Source: Faecalicatena contorta (lineage in GTDB: Bacteria > Bacillota > Clostridia > Lachnospirales > Lachnospiraceae). From it: a stretch of DNA of 64,000 nucleotides. Below, in pieces: positions 35,940 to 44,700 of the stretch. The stretch covers positions 86,069-150,068 of the forward strand of contig NZ_QGDS01000010.1 in assembly GCF_003149105.1 (NCBI RefSeq), read 5' to 3'. Within the stretch, counting starts at the first letter, position 1; the number at the start of each line of letters is the position of its first letter. The position numbers and the translations under genes are program-made. The notes below the pieces were generated by a model, which searched no databases, was not told the DNA's origin, and saw only the letters and a program-made list of their open reading frames with translations.

Positions 35940-36959
35940 TTATTTGCTGATCACCGTAGCACCGTGTTTAATTGTAAGAATTACAGCTATAAGGATGATA
36001 ACTCCCTGGATTCCTGTCTTGATGTTGGGATTCACACCCATCATAGTAAGACCATTAATCAACACAGTCATAATCAAAGTTCCCACTACGGTATTCATCA
36101 CGCCGCCTTTTCCTCCTGTTAATGCGGTTCCTCCGATTACCACGGCCGCCTGGGCCGGAAACATCTGGTCCGTACCAATGGCGATCTGCCCCTGGCCCAG
36201 CCTGAGTGCGCCAACTATACCCGCCACGCCATAGCAGAAACCTGCCAGTGTGAACACCTTGATTTTTATCCGGTTCACGTTGATACCCACTGCTTTGGGG
36301 ATTGTCTCATCAGTTCCCACCGCATACACATGACGTCCGAATGGTGTATATTCCTGTATGTAAAAACACAATGCCAGTACTGCCAGTGCAATCCATGTAA
36401 TTACCGGTATCCCCAAAAACGATGCCTTAGGAATTGCCATCATCAGAGGATCGCGAATGGTCGCCGGTTTTCCACTATAAGATAACATCCCTATCCCAAT
36501 ACAAATATTCATAAAAGCAAAACTAACCATAAAGGAGGGGATTTTAAATTTAACGTGAATCACACCAACCAGAAAACCAATGACAACCGAACATAAAACT
36601 GCTAACAAAAGGCCTATTATCCCTAAATTCACTGCATTTTTTGAATTCGCTACAAATATAGCTGTTAATGATCCTACCATTCCTACGGTACCATCTATAG
36701 ACAAATCAATGCTTCCTATCATAATTACAAATGTCAGCCCCAGTGCCACCAAAAGAGGCAGGGACCACTGGTTTAATATAGCCGACAGATTACTCAGACT
36801 TAGAAATGAACTTCCCTTTAATATGCAAAAGACCAGAATCAATGCCGCCAGTACTCCCACGGGCGCCCATTTCATAAGTTTTTCTCTCCGGTTGTCCGCC
36901 TTTACTTTTGCGGCAAACTCTTCCCTTATAGACAGTGCCGCTTGATTCTTTTCTTCCAT
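35940..36959 (-). CDS. Ribose-type ABC transporter permease (first permease of importer A)
   Basis: This 339-residue membrane protein starts at ATG 36959, best spaced from a GGAG site; two ATGs lie just upstream in frame. It carries 'GLTFVIMIGSIDLSIDGTVGM' near residue 80 and 'GKGGVMNTVVGTLIMTVLINGLTMMG' near the end. It follows the binding-protein gene across a gap holding hairpins, and precedes the ATPase by 18 bp. Confidence 0.9.
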   Translation of the reverse strand: MEEKNQAALSIREEFAAKVKADNRREKLMKWAPVGVLAALILVFCILKGSSFLSLSNLSAILNQWSLPLLVALGLTFVIMIGSIDLSIDGTVGMVGSLTAIFVANSKNAVNLGIIGLLLAVLCSVVIGFLVGVIHVKFKIPSFMVSFAFMNICIGIGMLSYSGKPATIRDPLMMAIPKASFLGIPVITWIALAVLALCFYIQEYTPFGRHVYAVGTDETIPKAVGINVNRIKIKVFTLAGFCYGVAGIVGALRLGQGQIAIGTDQMFPAQAAVVIGGTALTGGKGGVMNTVVGTLIMTVLINGLTMMGVNPNIKTGIQGVIILIAVILTIKHGATVISK

Positions 36960-36997
36960 AAACATCTCTCCAATCAAAATTTGTGTTCAGGCAAGTC

Positions 36998-37058
36998 AAA
37001 GACCCCACAGCAAGCTACTGGACATCAAATTTGCAGCGCAGCGAGCTGCGGGGTCTTT
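36998..37058 (-). other. Large stem-loop in the gap between binding protein and permease
   Basis: AAAGACCCC (36998-37006) and GGGGTCTTT (37050-37058) pair, extended inward by CAGC/GCTG after one mismatch, around a roughly 30-nt loop. The minus strand has only TTTGACTT after the stem. It probably tunes expression of the genes downstream of the binding protein. Confidence 0.5.
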
Positions 37059-37127
37059 GCCCCCCACGGGCAGCCGCCAGATGTACATGTAAACATATCC
37101 ACTTGGCTCGTTGCCTTCGCGAGAATC

Positions 37128-37152
37128 AAAAGGGGATGTTGTAACCATCCCC
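37128..37152 (-). terminator. Leaky terminator/attenuator after the importer A binding protein
   Basis: On the minus strand GGGGATG and CATCCCC arms (37146-37152 and 37132-37138) are followed by TTTTG. It lies 33 bp after the binding-protein stop and should let binding protein be made in excess over the membrane components. Confidence 0.55.
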
Positions 37153-37184
37153 GCCTTCGTTTTATCAGCATACTAGCTTTTGCA

Positions 37185-38360
37185 TTACTTGTCTGCCTTA
37201 CAGTACCAGATATCTGAGAAATCATATTCCGGTATTGAATCAACGTATTCTGTTACATAATCATCAACCGTATCTTTTGTAATCATGATTGCCGGTGTTA
37301 AAAATGTACGATAATTCTCCGGCAGTTCTTCTGTTGTAATAAGCCCCGTCCATACAGCATAACAAACAGCCAGAGTATATCCGCCCTGGAGATATCCATT
37401 GGAGGAAACAGTAGCAATTACACTGCCATCTTTAACCCCTTCCACAATATCCGGGTTTGCATCAATTCCAGTTACACCAACTTTTCCTTTTAATCCCTTT
37501 GCATCAAGAGCCTGTAATGCACCAGTTGCCATATTGTCATTTGCACACCATATACCACCCACGTCCGGTGTATCATTCAGCCAGGTTTCTACCAAAGTTA
37601 ATGCTTCATTGGTTGCCCAGTTTCCTGTATCCTGATGAGCCACTTCAATGTCCGGATACTCTTCCAAAGCTTTTTCCAGACCTTCTACACGGCTGTTAGA
37701 TGCTGTATTTCCCAGCATGCCTTCTATTACAAAGATTTTTCCTTTACCGCCCATGGAATCAAACAGGGCTTCTGCAGTAGCTTTTCCATTAGCCACATTG
37801 TCTGCAGAAGTATGTATTACCCAGTTTGGATCGTAGTCCTGAGGCCCTACATCATCCGGTTTATTCCAGGCTGTACCCAGATAACCGCCTGATTCCGCCA
37901 TAGCCTCCGCTAATGAAGGAGCAATTGCAGACTCATTGGGATCTGCATAGGCAATTGCATTACCTCCGGCTTTTGCGGCAAATTGTTTCATATTATCAAT
38001 CTCTACATCATTTGAACCGCCTGAATCCAGAACTTGTTTTTCATATTTTTGTCCGATGCTGTCCAGATATTCACAAAACATGTCCATCCCATCAGCAATG
38101 GTTGCTATATAGGGGTTTTCAAGTCCACGAATGGAACAGGCTACGTATAATGTGGTATCCAGTTTTTCCTGAGGTATTTGTGATGCATCAATCTTAAAAT
38201 CTGCAATTCCTGCACCTGTGTCAGTACTTTCCGTCTTGCTGCTATCCGATGTACTCTCTGTTGAAGTTGAGGATACCTTTGACGAATCTGTACATGCCGT
38301 AAGCAATCCTACAACCATAGTCCCGGCCAGCACAGCGGCCGTAAGTCTTCTTTTCTTCAT
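37185..38360 (-). CDS. Sugar ABC transporter substrate-binding lipoprotein of importer A
   Basis: This is an extracellular binding lipoprotein of 391 residues. The signal MKKRRLTAAVLAGTMVVGLL ends in a TACTD lipobox, followed by a Ser/Thr-rich linker. The binding domain starts 'TTLYVACSIRGLENPYIATIADGMDMF' and includes 'GGIWCANDNMATGALQAL' and 'VGVTGIDANPDIVEGV'. It has its own consensus promoter (38474-38502) and an operator-like palindrome downstream. The ligand is not recognisable; the neighbouring dehydrogenases suggest a polyol or sugar. Confidence 0.9.
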   Translation of the reverse strand: MKKRRLTAAVLAGTMVVGLLTACTDSSKVSSTSTESTSDSSKTESTDTGAGIADFKIDASQIPQEKLDTTLYVACSIRGLENPYIATIADGMDMFCEYLDSIGQKYEKQVLDSGGSNDVEIDNMKQFAAKAGGNAIAYADPNESAIAPSLAEAMAESGGYLGTAWNKPDDVGPQDYDPNWVIHTSADNVANGKATAEALFDSMGGKGKIFVIEGMLGNTASNSRVEGLEKALEEYPDIEVAHQDTGNWATNEALTLVETWLNDTPDVGGIWCANDNMATGALQALDAKGLKGKVGVTGIDANPDIVEGVKDGSVIATVSSNGYLQGGYTLAVCYAVWTGLITTEELPENYRTFLTPAIMITKDTVDDYVTEYVDSIPEYDFSDIWYCKADK

Positions 38361-38434
38361 AATATAAGACCCTCCTTTTTCTTATTTTCACAGCACTTAG
38401 CATCAATAATAATTTGTTTTCTTTTTAAATGTCA

Positions 38435-38450
38435 TTATGTATCTACATTA
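38435..38450. promoter_or_regulatory. Operator-like palindrome of the importer A promoter
   Basis: TTATGTATCTACATTA matches the TAATGT-N4-ACATTA pattern seen upstream of the zinc dehydrogenase, with one arm base different. It lies 17-32 bp after the predicted start of transcription, a normal repressor position. Confidence 0.5.
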
Positions 38451-38473
38451 CTAAGTATCTATGTACAAACACA

Positions 38474-38502
38474 ATTATAGTATAATATCTTTACAATGTC
38501 AA
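38474..38502 (-). promoter_or_regulatory. Consensus sigma-A promoter of the importer A operon
   Basis: On the minus strand TTGACA (38497-38502), 17 bp, TATAAT (38474-38479): a perfect match to the vegetative consensus. Such a strong promoter needs a repressor, consistent with the palindrome just downstream. Confidence 0.8.
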
Positions 38503-38636
38503 CTTGTATTTTGTATATTTTTAACAATTTTTATTGCTTATATCTGTAATTTTATTAAAATTTCGACAAAAATCTCACACTTATATTAGTTACTAAGAAC
38601 AAATACAGCGTACTATCGTTTTACCCTCTAACAAAA

Positions 38637-39401
38637 TTAAATACACGTGTAACCACCATCTACAATTAAATCTGTTCCTGTGGTATACCCGGCTGCCGGG
38701 CTTGCCAGGTACAATATTGCCGGAAGCAGCTCTTCTGGTTTCCCCATGCGGTGCATCGGCATTAAAGGTTCCCATGCATTTTTTAAATCCTTCGGCACAT
38801 CCTCTGACATAGGTGTTGCAATATACCCGGGACTTAAACTATTTACTCTGATTCCATACCCCACCCATTCTGCTGCCAGTGATTTGCTCATATGTATTAC
38901 TCCGGCTTTGGAGACGTTGTAGGATGCCTGCCACTGGGGGATATTCACAATAGTACCGGACATGGATGCCATATTGATAATACTGCCCTTTATTCCATTT
39001 TCAATCATCGTCCTGCCAACTGCCCGTGCCATGATATATTCTCCAGTGAGATTAATATCAATTACACTCCTCCACTCCTCAATAGATGAGCTGAGCGTAT
39101 CCTTATGGATACAGATGCCTGCATTGTTAAATAGAATATCAATCTTGCCGGAACTTTTTATTATTTCTGCTACTGCAGCATCTACTTCCGGCTCTTTTGT
39201 CACATCTGCTTTCAGGTCATATGCCTTACCTCCATCCCTGATAATCATATCCACGGTCTCTTCTGCTCCGCTTCTGCTTATAATAACTACTTCGGCACCC
39301 GCTTTTGCTAAACCGCAGGCTGCCACCTGGCCAATACCTCTTCCGGCACCTGTTACAACCGCCGTTTTTCCCTTTAAACCAAAGATTCCATCGAGATACA
39401 T
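38637..39401 (-). CDS. Short-chain dehydrogenase/reductase (SDR)
   Basis: This cytoplasmic NAD(P)-dependent oxidoreductase has 254 residues from ATG 39401 (AGGAGG upstream; an upstream in-frame start lacks a site). The cofactor motif 'TGAGRGIG' is at 17-24, 'NNAG' is near residue 95, and the active site has a Ser in 'INMASMSG' and 'SYNVSKAG' (Tyr-x3-Lys). The C-terminal 'PAAGYTTGTDLIVDGGY' is typical. It has its own TTGACA/TATTAT promoter with an operator-like palindrome and lies between importer A and the ROK gene. A sugar or polyol oxidoreductase role is likely. Confidence 0.88.
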   Translation of the reverse strand: MYLDGIFGLKGKTAVVTGAGRGIGQVAACGLAKAGAEVVIISRSGAEETVDMIIRDGGKAYDLKADVTKEPEVDAAVAEIIKSSGKIDILFNNAGICIHKDTLSSSIEEWRSVIDINLTGEYIMARAVGRTMIENGIKGSIINMASMSGTIVNIPQWQASYNVSKAGVIHMSKSLAAEWVGYGIRVNSLSPGYIATPMSEDVPKDLKNAWEPLMPMHRMGKPEELLPAILYLASPAAGYTTGTDLIVDGGYTCI

Positions 39402-39526
39402 ATTCCTAATTCCTCCTAAATACATTTTTTTAATATTGTGCAATTTTAAGATTATGTCCACCTTTTCATATCCATTTTGCCCTCCTTTATTTTATTGTTT
39501 TATAATCACTTTCTAAATCCTATTTA

Positions 39527-39542
39527 TTATGTTTTTATAATA
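39527..39542. promoter_or_regulatory. Possible operator overlapping the SDR -10 box
   Basis: TTATGTTTTTATAATA resembles the palindrome at 48477-48492 (TTATGTTATAATATTA) and has one well-kept TTATGT arm. The other arm is weak, so this is a tentative member of the shared motif. Confidence 0.3.
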
Positions 39543-39565
39543 TGCTTTTTCCAAAAATATGTCAA
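39537..39565 (-). promoter_or_regulatory. Sigma-A promoter of the SDR gene
   Basis: On the minus strand TTGACA (39560-39565), 17 bp, TATTAT (39537-39542). The leader to ATG 39401 is about 130 nt. The rest of the 39402-39731 gap is AT-rich and holds only this promoter and the ROK terminator. Confidence 0.65.
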
Positions 39566-39677
39566 TATATTCCCTCTATATTTTAATCTTTTTATATAAT
39601 ATTACCTAATCCGTTTATCTGTTTTTAGTTAATATCACTTAGAAAAGTTTGTAAGTCCTTTTTCACACATCCATAAC

Positions 39678-39712
39678 AATAAAAAAAGAGATTCCATCCC
39701 TGAAATCTCTTT
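39678..39712 (-). terminator. Intrinsic terminator of the ROK gene
   Basis: On the minus strand AAAGAGATT and AATCTCTTT arms (39704-39712 and 39685-39693) with a short loop are followed by TTTTATTG. It is 20 bp past the ROK stop. Confidence 0.75.
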
Positions 39713-39731
39713 CTTAATATACTGTTTTATT

Positions 39732-40859
39732 TCACACGTTTTCTACAAATATTTCAATTACCTGCAGTGCTGCCCCCAGTGCCGCAGCCTCTATTTTATA
39801 AGTACAAGGTTTCACAAAACTACTATCTTTTCCAAACGTATTAAGCACCTCCACCTTTTCCCAGACATCTCGAATATGCTCGTTTATGCAGCCTCCTACA
39901 TAACCGCCTAAAATAATATCACAATCCAATATCATGTAGATATTGTTGATTGCAGCTGAGAGGTATGTGGTGTATCGGTCCCAAACCTTTACCTTGTCCG
40001 CTTCGCCTCGGCCCAGCCCCTCAAAAAAGGCTTCCAGTTTTCCGTCTGTAAGCTCCGACAAACGTTTCGCACAGCAGTAAGCATCCAAACATCCCCGCTT
40101 TCCACAGTAACAGGGAGCGCCATCGGCCACCACCGTCATATGCCCGACCTCGCCACAGCGAAAATCTTTTCCCTGTATCAGCTCACCGCGGCTGAATATA
40201 GCTCCACCAACCGAATTGCTGAGGGACAAATAGAAGAACCGCTCCGATGAATCCGGATGAATCCCTTCTGCATAAGCCCCTGCATTGGCATCATTTAAAA
40301 AATAGCAGGGATATGAAAAAAAACGGCTCACTGAGGCAAATGACACATGTTCCAGATCCAATACATGTGAATAGGTGATCTCTTCCTTTTCGCAGTTCAC
40401 AATCCCCGGAAAAGATATTCCAATTCCCAGTATATTCCTCCGGTCCATACCGCTTTCTTCCAGGAAGGCGTCCAGCTTTCTGTCAACCTCATGATAATAA
40501 CTTTCGCTATTTTGGTAAGGCTGATAGCTGCGGTCATACTTTAGAACCTCACCGGCAAGATTCGTCAGTACCAGTCCTACGTGATTCCTTGTAATGCCCA
40601 ACCCAATTGCCAATTTGGAATTAAAATCCACTGAAATGGCTTTCGCCCTCCTGCCACCTGTAGATTCCAATTCTCCCACTTCGACAACCAGCCCCCGTTC
40701 CATGAGTTCCTTTGTGTTCTGCGTCACCATAGGCAGACTCATTTTCAGCTCATACGAAATGTCCGGATTCGATATCTTATCATATTTACACATATATCTA
40801 AAAATACGATTTCTATTGTTTTTTTTCATTTCGGCATTTGTTATATGTCTTTTTGCCAT
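39732..40859 (-). CDS. ROK-family transcriptional repressor
   Basis: This 375-residue protein has an N-terminal winged helix ('NRIFRYMCKYDKISNPDISYELKMSLPMVTQNTKELMERGLV') and a ROK sugar-kinase-like domain ('GIGISFPGIV', 'NDANAGAYAEG'). It has the zinc motif 'CYCGKRGCLDAYC' after 'GEVGHM', with Asp in place of the usual Glu. XylR/NagC-type ROK repressors answer to sugars or sugar phosphates. It is the only recognisable sugar regulator between 31 and 48 kb, so it may control the importer and dehydrogenase genes around it. It has its own promoter and terminator. Confidence 0.9.
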   Translation of the reverse strand: MAKRHITNAEMKKNNRNRIFRYMCKYDKISNPDISYELKMSLPMVTQNTKELMERGLVVEVGELESTGGRRAKAISVDFNSKLAIGLGITRNHVGLVLTNLAGEVLKYDRSYQPYQNSESYYHEVDRKLDAFLEESGMDRRNILGIGISFPGIVNCEKEEITYSHVLDLEHVSFASVSRFFSYPCYFLNDANAGAYAEGIHPDSSERFFYLSLSNSVGGAIFSRGELIQGKDFRCGEVGHMTVVADGAPCYCGKRGCLDAYCCAKRLSELTDGKLEAFFEGLGRGEADKVKVWDRYTTYLSAAINNIYMILDCDIILGGYVGGCINEHIRDVWEKVEVLNTFGKDSSFVKPCTYKIEAAALGAALQVIEIFVENV

Positions 40860-40894
40860 TATAATTACCTGCGCTTTATTTTAAATTTTTTTTA

Positions 40895-40923
40895 AGTATA
40901 GCATTGTTCATTTCAAAGCGCAA
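40895..40923 (-). promoter_or_regulatory. Promoter of the ROK gene
   Basis: On the minus strand TTGCGC (40918-40923), 17 bp, TATACT (40895-40900). A GCGCTTT/AAAGCGC inverted repeat (40871-40877 and 40915-40921) brackets the promoter and could be an autoregulatory site. Confidence 0.55.
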
Positions 40924-41025
40924 GTTACACACCCTTCTTGAGTTTTCGCAGATTTACCCGCAAATCCTTGATTCCATCAGCCTCTTCCCAACCAATTTGC
41001 TGGCATGTATCACCCACAGAGTTTC

Positions 41026-42024
41026 TTAATTACAATCTTCAATTTCCAGCATACTCATGGTTGCAGGAAGCTCATGCCCCGTATTCCATTTGTCCCCGCC
41101 TACTACGCAATCAAAGCACGAAACCACAATCTTATTATCCCAGATACATGGTTCACCCGGCTGGTCCAGTTCACCCCGAAATCCATCGCTGTCAGGACTC
41201 TGTGCGATTCTGGTCACGTTCCCTTGCTTATCTATTTTTGCAATAGCATTCACAACAAAATCAGCTACATATATATTGCCATTTTCATCAGCAATCATGC
41301 CGTCTGTGGAGCGCAGGTTTTCCGGGTCCTTTGCAAACAGCTCATTGCTGTTTATATTCCCCTCCTCATCAAACTGGATTTTAAAGACCTCTCCATCTCC
41401 AAAATTTCCTATGTACAGATTTCCCTCCTGATCAAATACGATTCCATCTACTCCATACTGGTCCTCAGGATTTTTAGTCTCAAAAGAAACAAAAAGGTTA
41501 GGGTCCTCCAATGTATTGTTGATATGAATATCTTTGTCATCCAGGTGGAACCGGTAGACACCGCTCACCAGATTTCCGCTTTCCGACTTCACATTCACCA
41601 TTGTACTTTGTGTCACATACATGTAGCTGCCTTTTATCCGAATCCCGTTGGGATGTTCCATACCTTCTGCAACAACTGTAACATCCGTCACCTTGTCACC
41701 CTCCAGCCGGATCCTCAGAATCCTACCCTGATTGACCAAGGTCGGATCTCCGCCCCATCCCTGGTTATCTACAATGTAAAGGTCCCAGTCCGGTCCAAAC
41801 GCCAGACCCATAGCTCTTGCCTCCTGGGTTTTCTCATTCAGCGGCACATCAAACCACTTTCTTACATTCAGGTCCTTATCAATTACACATATGCAGCTGG
41901 GTTTTGACATGTCAGCAAAATTAGGGCAGGCCAGAACCAGATTTCCATAAGAATCAATTTCCATACCATCAGGAGTAACCGCATACTCCTCAGGCAATAA
42001 CGTCAATAATTTTGGTATTTGCAT
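41026..42024 (-). CDS. SMP-30/gluconolactonase-family protein
   Basis: This is a six-bladed beta-propeller lactonase-like protein of 332 residues, starting at ATG 42024 (GGAGG upstream). Repeated blade motifs such as 'AVTPDGMEIDSYGNLVLAC', 'MGLAFGPDWDLYIVDNQG', 'GVDGIVFDQEGNLYIGNFG' and 'STDGMIADENGNIYVADF' are visible. The family opens sugar-acid lactones made by sugar dehydrogenases. It follows the zinc dehydrogenase by 52 bp in the same operon, so a dehydrogenase-then-lactonase oxidation route is plausible. There is no signal peptide. Confidence 0.85.
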   Translation of the reverse strand: MQIPKLLTLLPEEYAVTPDGMEIDSYGNLVLACPNFADMSKPSCICVIDKDLNVRKWFDVPLNEKTQEARAMGLAFGPDWDLYIVDNQGWGGDPTLVNQGRILRIRLEGDKVTDVTVVAEGMEHPNGIRIKGSYMYVTQSTMVNVKSESGNLVSGVYRFHLDDKDIHINNTLEDPNLFVSFETKNPEDQYGVDGIVFDQEGNLYIGNFGDGEVFKIQFDEEGNINSNELFAKDPENLRSTDGMIADENGNIYVADFVVNAIAKIDKQGNVTRIAQSPDSDGFRGELDQPGEPCIWDNKIVVSCFDCVVGGDKWNTGHELPATMSMLEIEDCN

Positions 42025-42076
42025 TTCATTTCCTCCAGTCAAACACTGTGCTTATTATCGAAACATCACTGCATGA

Positions 42077-43111
42077 TTACTTATATAAAACAATTCCTTT
42101 TTTCAGCACTTCCTTATTCAGCGCTTTATCATATGCTTCCACTACATCCTCGAAGGAAAAATAGTCAGATATATAGTCCTTCAGATTAATCTTGCCTTCC
42201 CGTATCCACTGAATCACTTCATCATGGGCAGCTGCTTCTTCATCTTTTCTGGGGAATTGCTGAAAGTTAATTATCCAGTTATAATCTGCTTTACTAAAAT
42301 CAATGTGCATTTCTTCTTTTCTTGGAACGCCATAGCAGCAGATTTCTCCCCGGTCACAGATAAGCCCCATTGCATCATTAACGACTTGTTCAGAGCCAAC
42401 TGCATCTACAACGTAAGGAACACCTTCCGGGAATAAAGTACGAATTTCCTTTGTAATATCGCATTCATTGCTGTTTAGGGCAATATCTGCACCCCCATCC
42501 AGTGCATTCTGTCTTTTTGCTTCATTCCTTGCGATTGCAATTACAGGGTTGGCTCCAGTTAATTTGCACATTTTGATAAAGGTAAGACCTACCGGCCCAC
42601 ATCCAAATACCACAACTGGTTTATCCTTTTTGATGCCAAAATATTTTACACTGCTCAATACTTCCCCAAAAGTAATTAACATAACCGCATCAACCGGGTC
42701 AATATCTTCTGGAATAATACACTGCGCCTTTGCGAGGTCCGGTGCTTCCCCTTCTGCAAATGCAGCCGCATCTGTAACAACGCCATACTCACTCAAGGCC
42801 CCCCAGGCTGACCCATAAGGCCCCAGATGTTCCGGATCTGCATCTACAAATGGGAGCAGTACCTTATCTCCCACTTTCAGCCCCTTTACTTCCTCCCCCA
42901 CCTCAACAACCTCTCCAACATTTTCATGTCCAAGCATTGTGGGATACATATCTTCAGTAATTCCCTTGAATACCTTTTTCATAAGGTGAATATCCGTCCC
43001 GCAGATACCGTTGGCAATGGTTTTCGTCAAAGCCTGCTTTGGCCCATATTTCGGTTTTGGAATCTCCTGGACAGATAGCGTTCCGTCCTTGTCTAAAATC
43101 ACTGTTTTCAT
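42077..43111 (-). CDS. Zinc-dependent medium-chain alcohol/polyol dehydrogenase
   Basis: This NAD(P)-dependent enzyme has 344 residues. The catalytic zinc ligands are Cys 37 ('NGICGTD') and His 62-Glu 63 ('GHENVGEVVEVG'). The cofactor fold has 'VVFGCGPVGLTFIKM'. The four-Cys structural zinc loop of classical alcohol dehydrogenases is missing; the segment reads 'FVDADPEHLGPYGSAWGAL'. Glucose/sorbitol-type and threonine-type dehydrogenases are relatives. It heads an operon with the SMP-30 lactonase and shares a 17-bp operator/-10 segment with the gldA-like gene. Confidence 0.87.
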   Translation of the reverse strand: MKTVILDKDGTLSVQEIPKPKYGPKQALTKTIANGICGTDIHLMKKVFKGITEDMYPTMLGHENVGEVVEVGEEVKGLKVGDKVLLPFVDADPEHLGPYGSAWGALSEYGVVTDAAAFAEGEAPDLAKAQCIIPEDIDPVDAVMLITFGEVLSSVKYFGIKKDKPVVVFGCGPVGLTFIKMCKLTGANPVIAIARNEAKRQNALDGGADIALNSNECDITKEIRTLFPEGVPYVVDAVGSEQVVNDAMGLICDRGEICCYGVPRKEEMHIDFSKADYNWIINFQQFPRKDEEAAAHDEVIQWIREGKINLKDYISDYFSFEDVVEAYDKALNKEVLKKGIVLYK

Positions 43112-43144
43112 GTAATATGCCTCCTATTCATCCACTTTTTGTAG

Positions 43145-43164
43145 TAATGTTATTACATTATATT
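43145..43164. promoter_or_regulatory. Operator and -10 region of the zinc dehydrogenase operon
   Basis: TAATGTTATTACATTA (43145-43160) has perfect TAATGT/ACATTA arms around TATT. On the minus strand a TATAAT (43157-43162) overlaps it. Bases 43148-43164 are identical, in reverse complement, to 32051-32067 upstream of the gldA-like gene. Confidence 0.6.
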
Positions 43165-43217
43165 CTATCATCAACATAAAACTTTGTCCAGTATGTTTAA
43201 CACAATAATTTTATTGT

Positions 43218-44504
43218 TTACTTTGCCATATATCTTGTTAGCCTGCCATTTCCAACCTTACTAATCAAATCTTTATCAAGCATTTCTTTGAGCATATTAA
43301 TTGCATGAGTAGTACCAATCCCCAAAGCTTCTTCAATACCACTGCGAGTGATTTCTTTTTGCTTTTCGAATAGTCTGAGTATCGGTAAGTACTTCTCATC
43401 TTCTGCTCTTAACTCTTGTGCATGTATGTTTGGCAGAATTACTTGAAATGCACCTTCTACATTTTCAAACTTAGGATGCACTGCTAACCCTTTGTAGCAG
43501 CTAATTATCTTGCTAATACCCGTTCCGTATGCCTCAATTAGTTTCATTCTATAAAATAGATTTGCTAACTTTTCGTTTCTTGGTTGAGATGCTCCCAGCA
43601 TAGCAGCCTCTAATGATAACCCAGGTACCAACCCGCCTAAGGAGATAATCTCTAAACGGTCCGAATAAAGATTTATAAATGTGCTGCCGCTAAATGAATA
43701 ATCCCTATGAACAATCGCATTCAACAAAGCTTCACGAACAGCATCTTCCGGATAGTCCCTCTCATCAGTACGCAGTAAGTCATGGAAGGCCGCTTTTGTA
43801 CCATTATAAAAGTCAATGGTTTTATAGGCATCTGTAAGCTGGGCAAATATGGAACCAGTAAATTCTTTTCTATTCCTAAAAACTAACTTATCTGTGCCCT
43901 GAAAAATTGCAAATTTAATAGAATGTTTGCATTGGTCTGAAACAAGCAGCCCCATATTTGTATAAATATCATCAGAAGAAAGAATACCTAAATTTTTCAT
44001 TTGAACTTCCGTAAATTCTAAACCTCTTTTTTGTAATTCCTCATCCAGCTTGTTAAAGGTCAACTCTTGAACCAGAGACCGATTTGCCTCAAATGAATCA
44101 CCATCTGTAATTTTTATCATCATGCGGATGGCATCTTCAGACGCCGGGGCAGATGTTGTTCCGCTCCTAATATATACGCCTGTTGGTTTAAGCCCCTTAT
44201 CCGATAGGTAGTAAGGTCTTTTTGTACCTTGACTAACAGTTAATTTAATAAAAAACTTATTTTCTTCTTGTAATAACTCAATATTAGTAAACATGGTAAC
44301 ATCAGGGCGGATACCATCTCTTAAAGAATTTGATATCTGCTGCATTACAAAGTCAGCATTATCGAGACCAATAATCTCCCCGCTATCATGTACGCCAATA
44401 TAGATTATGCCGCCATTGGTATTTGCAAAGGCAACAATTTCTTTTTTTAAATCAGGTGTATAAATTTCTTTCAATTCAACCGTTTCATTTTCATGCAGCC
44501 TCAT
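43218..44504 (-). CDS. AlbA_2 (Schlafen-like) domain transcriptional regulator, COG2865 type
   Basis: This probable DNA-binding regulator has 428 residues from ATG 44504. The AlbA_2 domain covers the N-terminal part ('ETVELKEIYTPDLKKEIVAFANTNGGIIYIGV'). A GHKL-ATPase-like segment follows ('AVREALLNAIVHRDYSFSGSTFINLYSDRLEIISLGG'), and a C-terminal winged helix ends the protein ('ITRSGIEEALGIGTTHAINMLKEML'). Its role is unknown; the family is common near mobile or stress genes. It interrupts the sugar-uptake region, looks AT-richer than its neighbours, and has three TTTCTATCA boxes in its own upstream region, so it is probably autoregulated and may be a later arrival. Confidence 0.8.
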   Translation of the reverse strand: MRLHENETVELKEIYTPDLKKEIVAFANTNGGIIYIGVHDSGEIIGLDNADFVMQQISNSLRDGIRPDVTMFTNIELLQEENKFFIKLTVSQGTKRPYYLSDKGLKPTGVYIRSGTTSAPASEDAIRMMIKITDGDSFEANRSLVQELTFNKLDEELQKRGLEFTEVQMKNLGILSSDDIYTNMGLLVSDQCKHSIKFAIFQGTDKLVFRNRKEFTGSIFAQLTDAYKTIDFYNGTKAAFHDLLRTDERDYPEDAVREALLNAIVHRDYSFSGSTFINLYSDRLEIISLGGLVPGLSLEAAMLGASQPRNEKLANLFYRMKLIEAYGTGISKIISCYKGLAVHPKFENVEGAFQVILPNIHAQELRAEDEKYLPILRLFEKQKEITRSGIEEALGIGTTHAINMLKEMLDKDLISKVGNGRLTRYMAK

Positions 44505-44514
44505 AATATCACCC

Positions 44515-44569
44515 TTTCTATCAGTTTCTATCACTTCTAGCACTATGTTAGCACAACGAGTGATAGAAA
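44515..44569. promoter_or_regulatory. Cluster of three TTTCTATCA boxes upstream of the AlbA_2 gene
   Basis: TTTCTATCACT (44525-44535) and AGTGATAGAAA (44559-44569) form an 11-bp perfect inverted repeat; a further direct copy TTTCTATCAG lies at 44515-44524. On the minus strand TTGCTT, 17 bp, TAACAT can be read across the repeat, so a bound regulator would cover the promoter. Confidence 0.6.
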
Positions 44570-44640
44570 GCAAGGAGAACCATTTGACAGTTTACGACAG
44601 CATGTTTAATACAATACTTTTAATCATGATAACTTAAATG

Positions 44641-44678
44641 AAAAGGTGGGAAGACTGCAGTAACAATCTTTCCACCTT
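44641..44678. terminator. Terminator after importer B
   Basis: AAGGTGGGAAGA (44643-44654) and TCTTTCCACCTT (44667-44678) pair with one wobble; the minus strand continues TTTTCATTT. It lies just beyond the permease stop. Confidence 0.7.
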
Positions 44679-44700
44679 CTTATTCTTTCTTATATTACTA

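Noticed and set aside
37025..37243. 72-codon minus-strand frame between importer A genes
   Set aside because: It overlaps the binding-protein end and spans the hairpins; no ribosome site and no family likeness. The DNA structure explains the region better.
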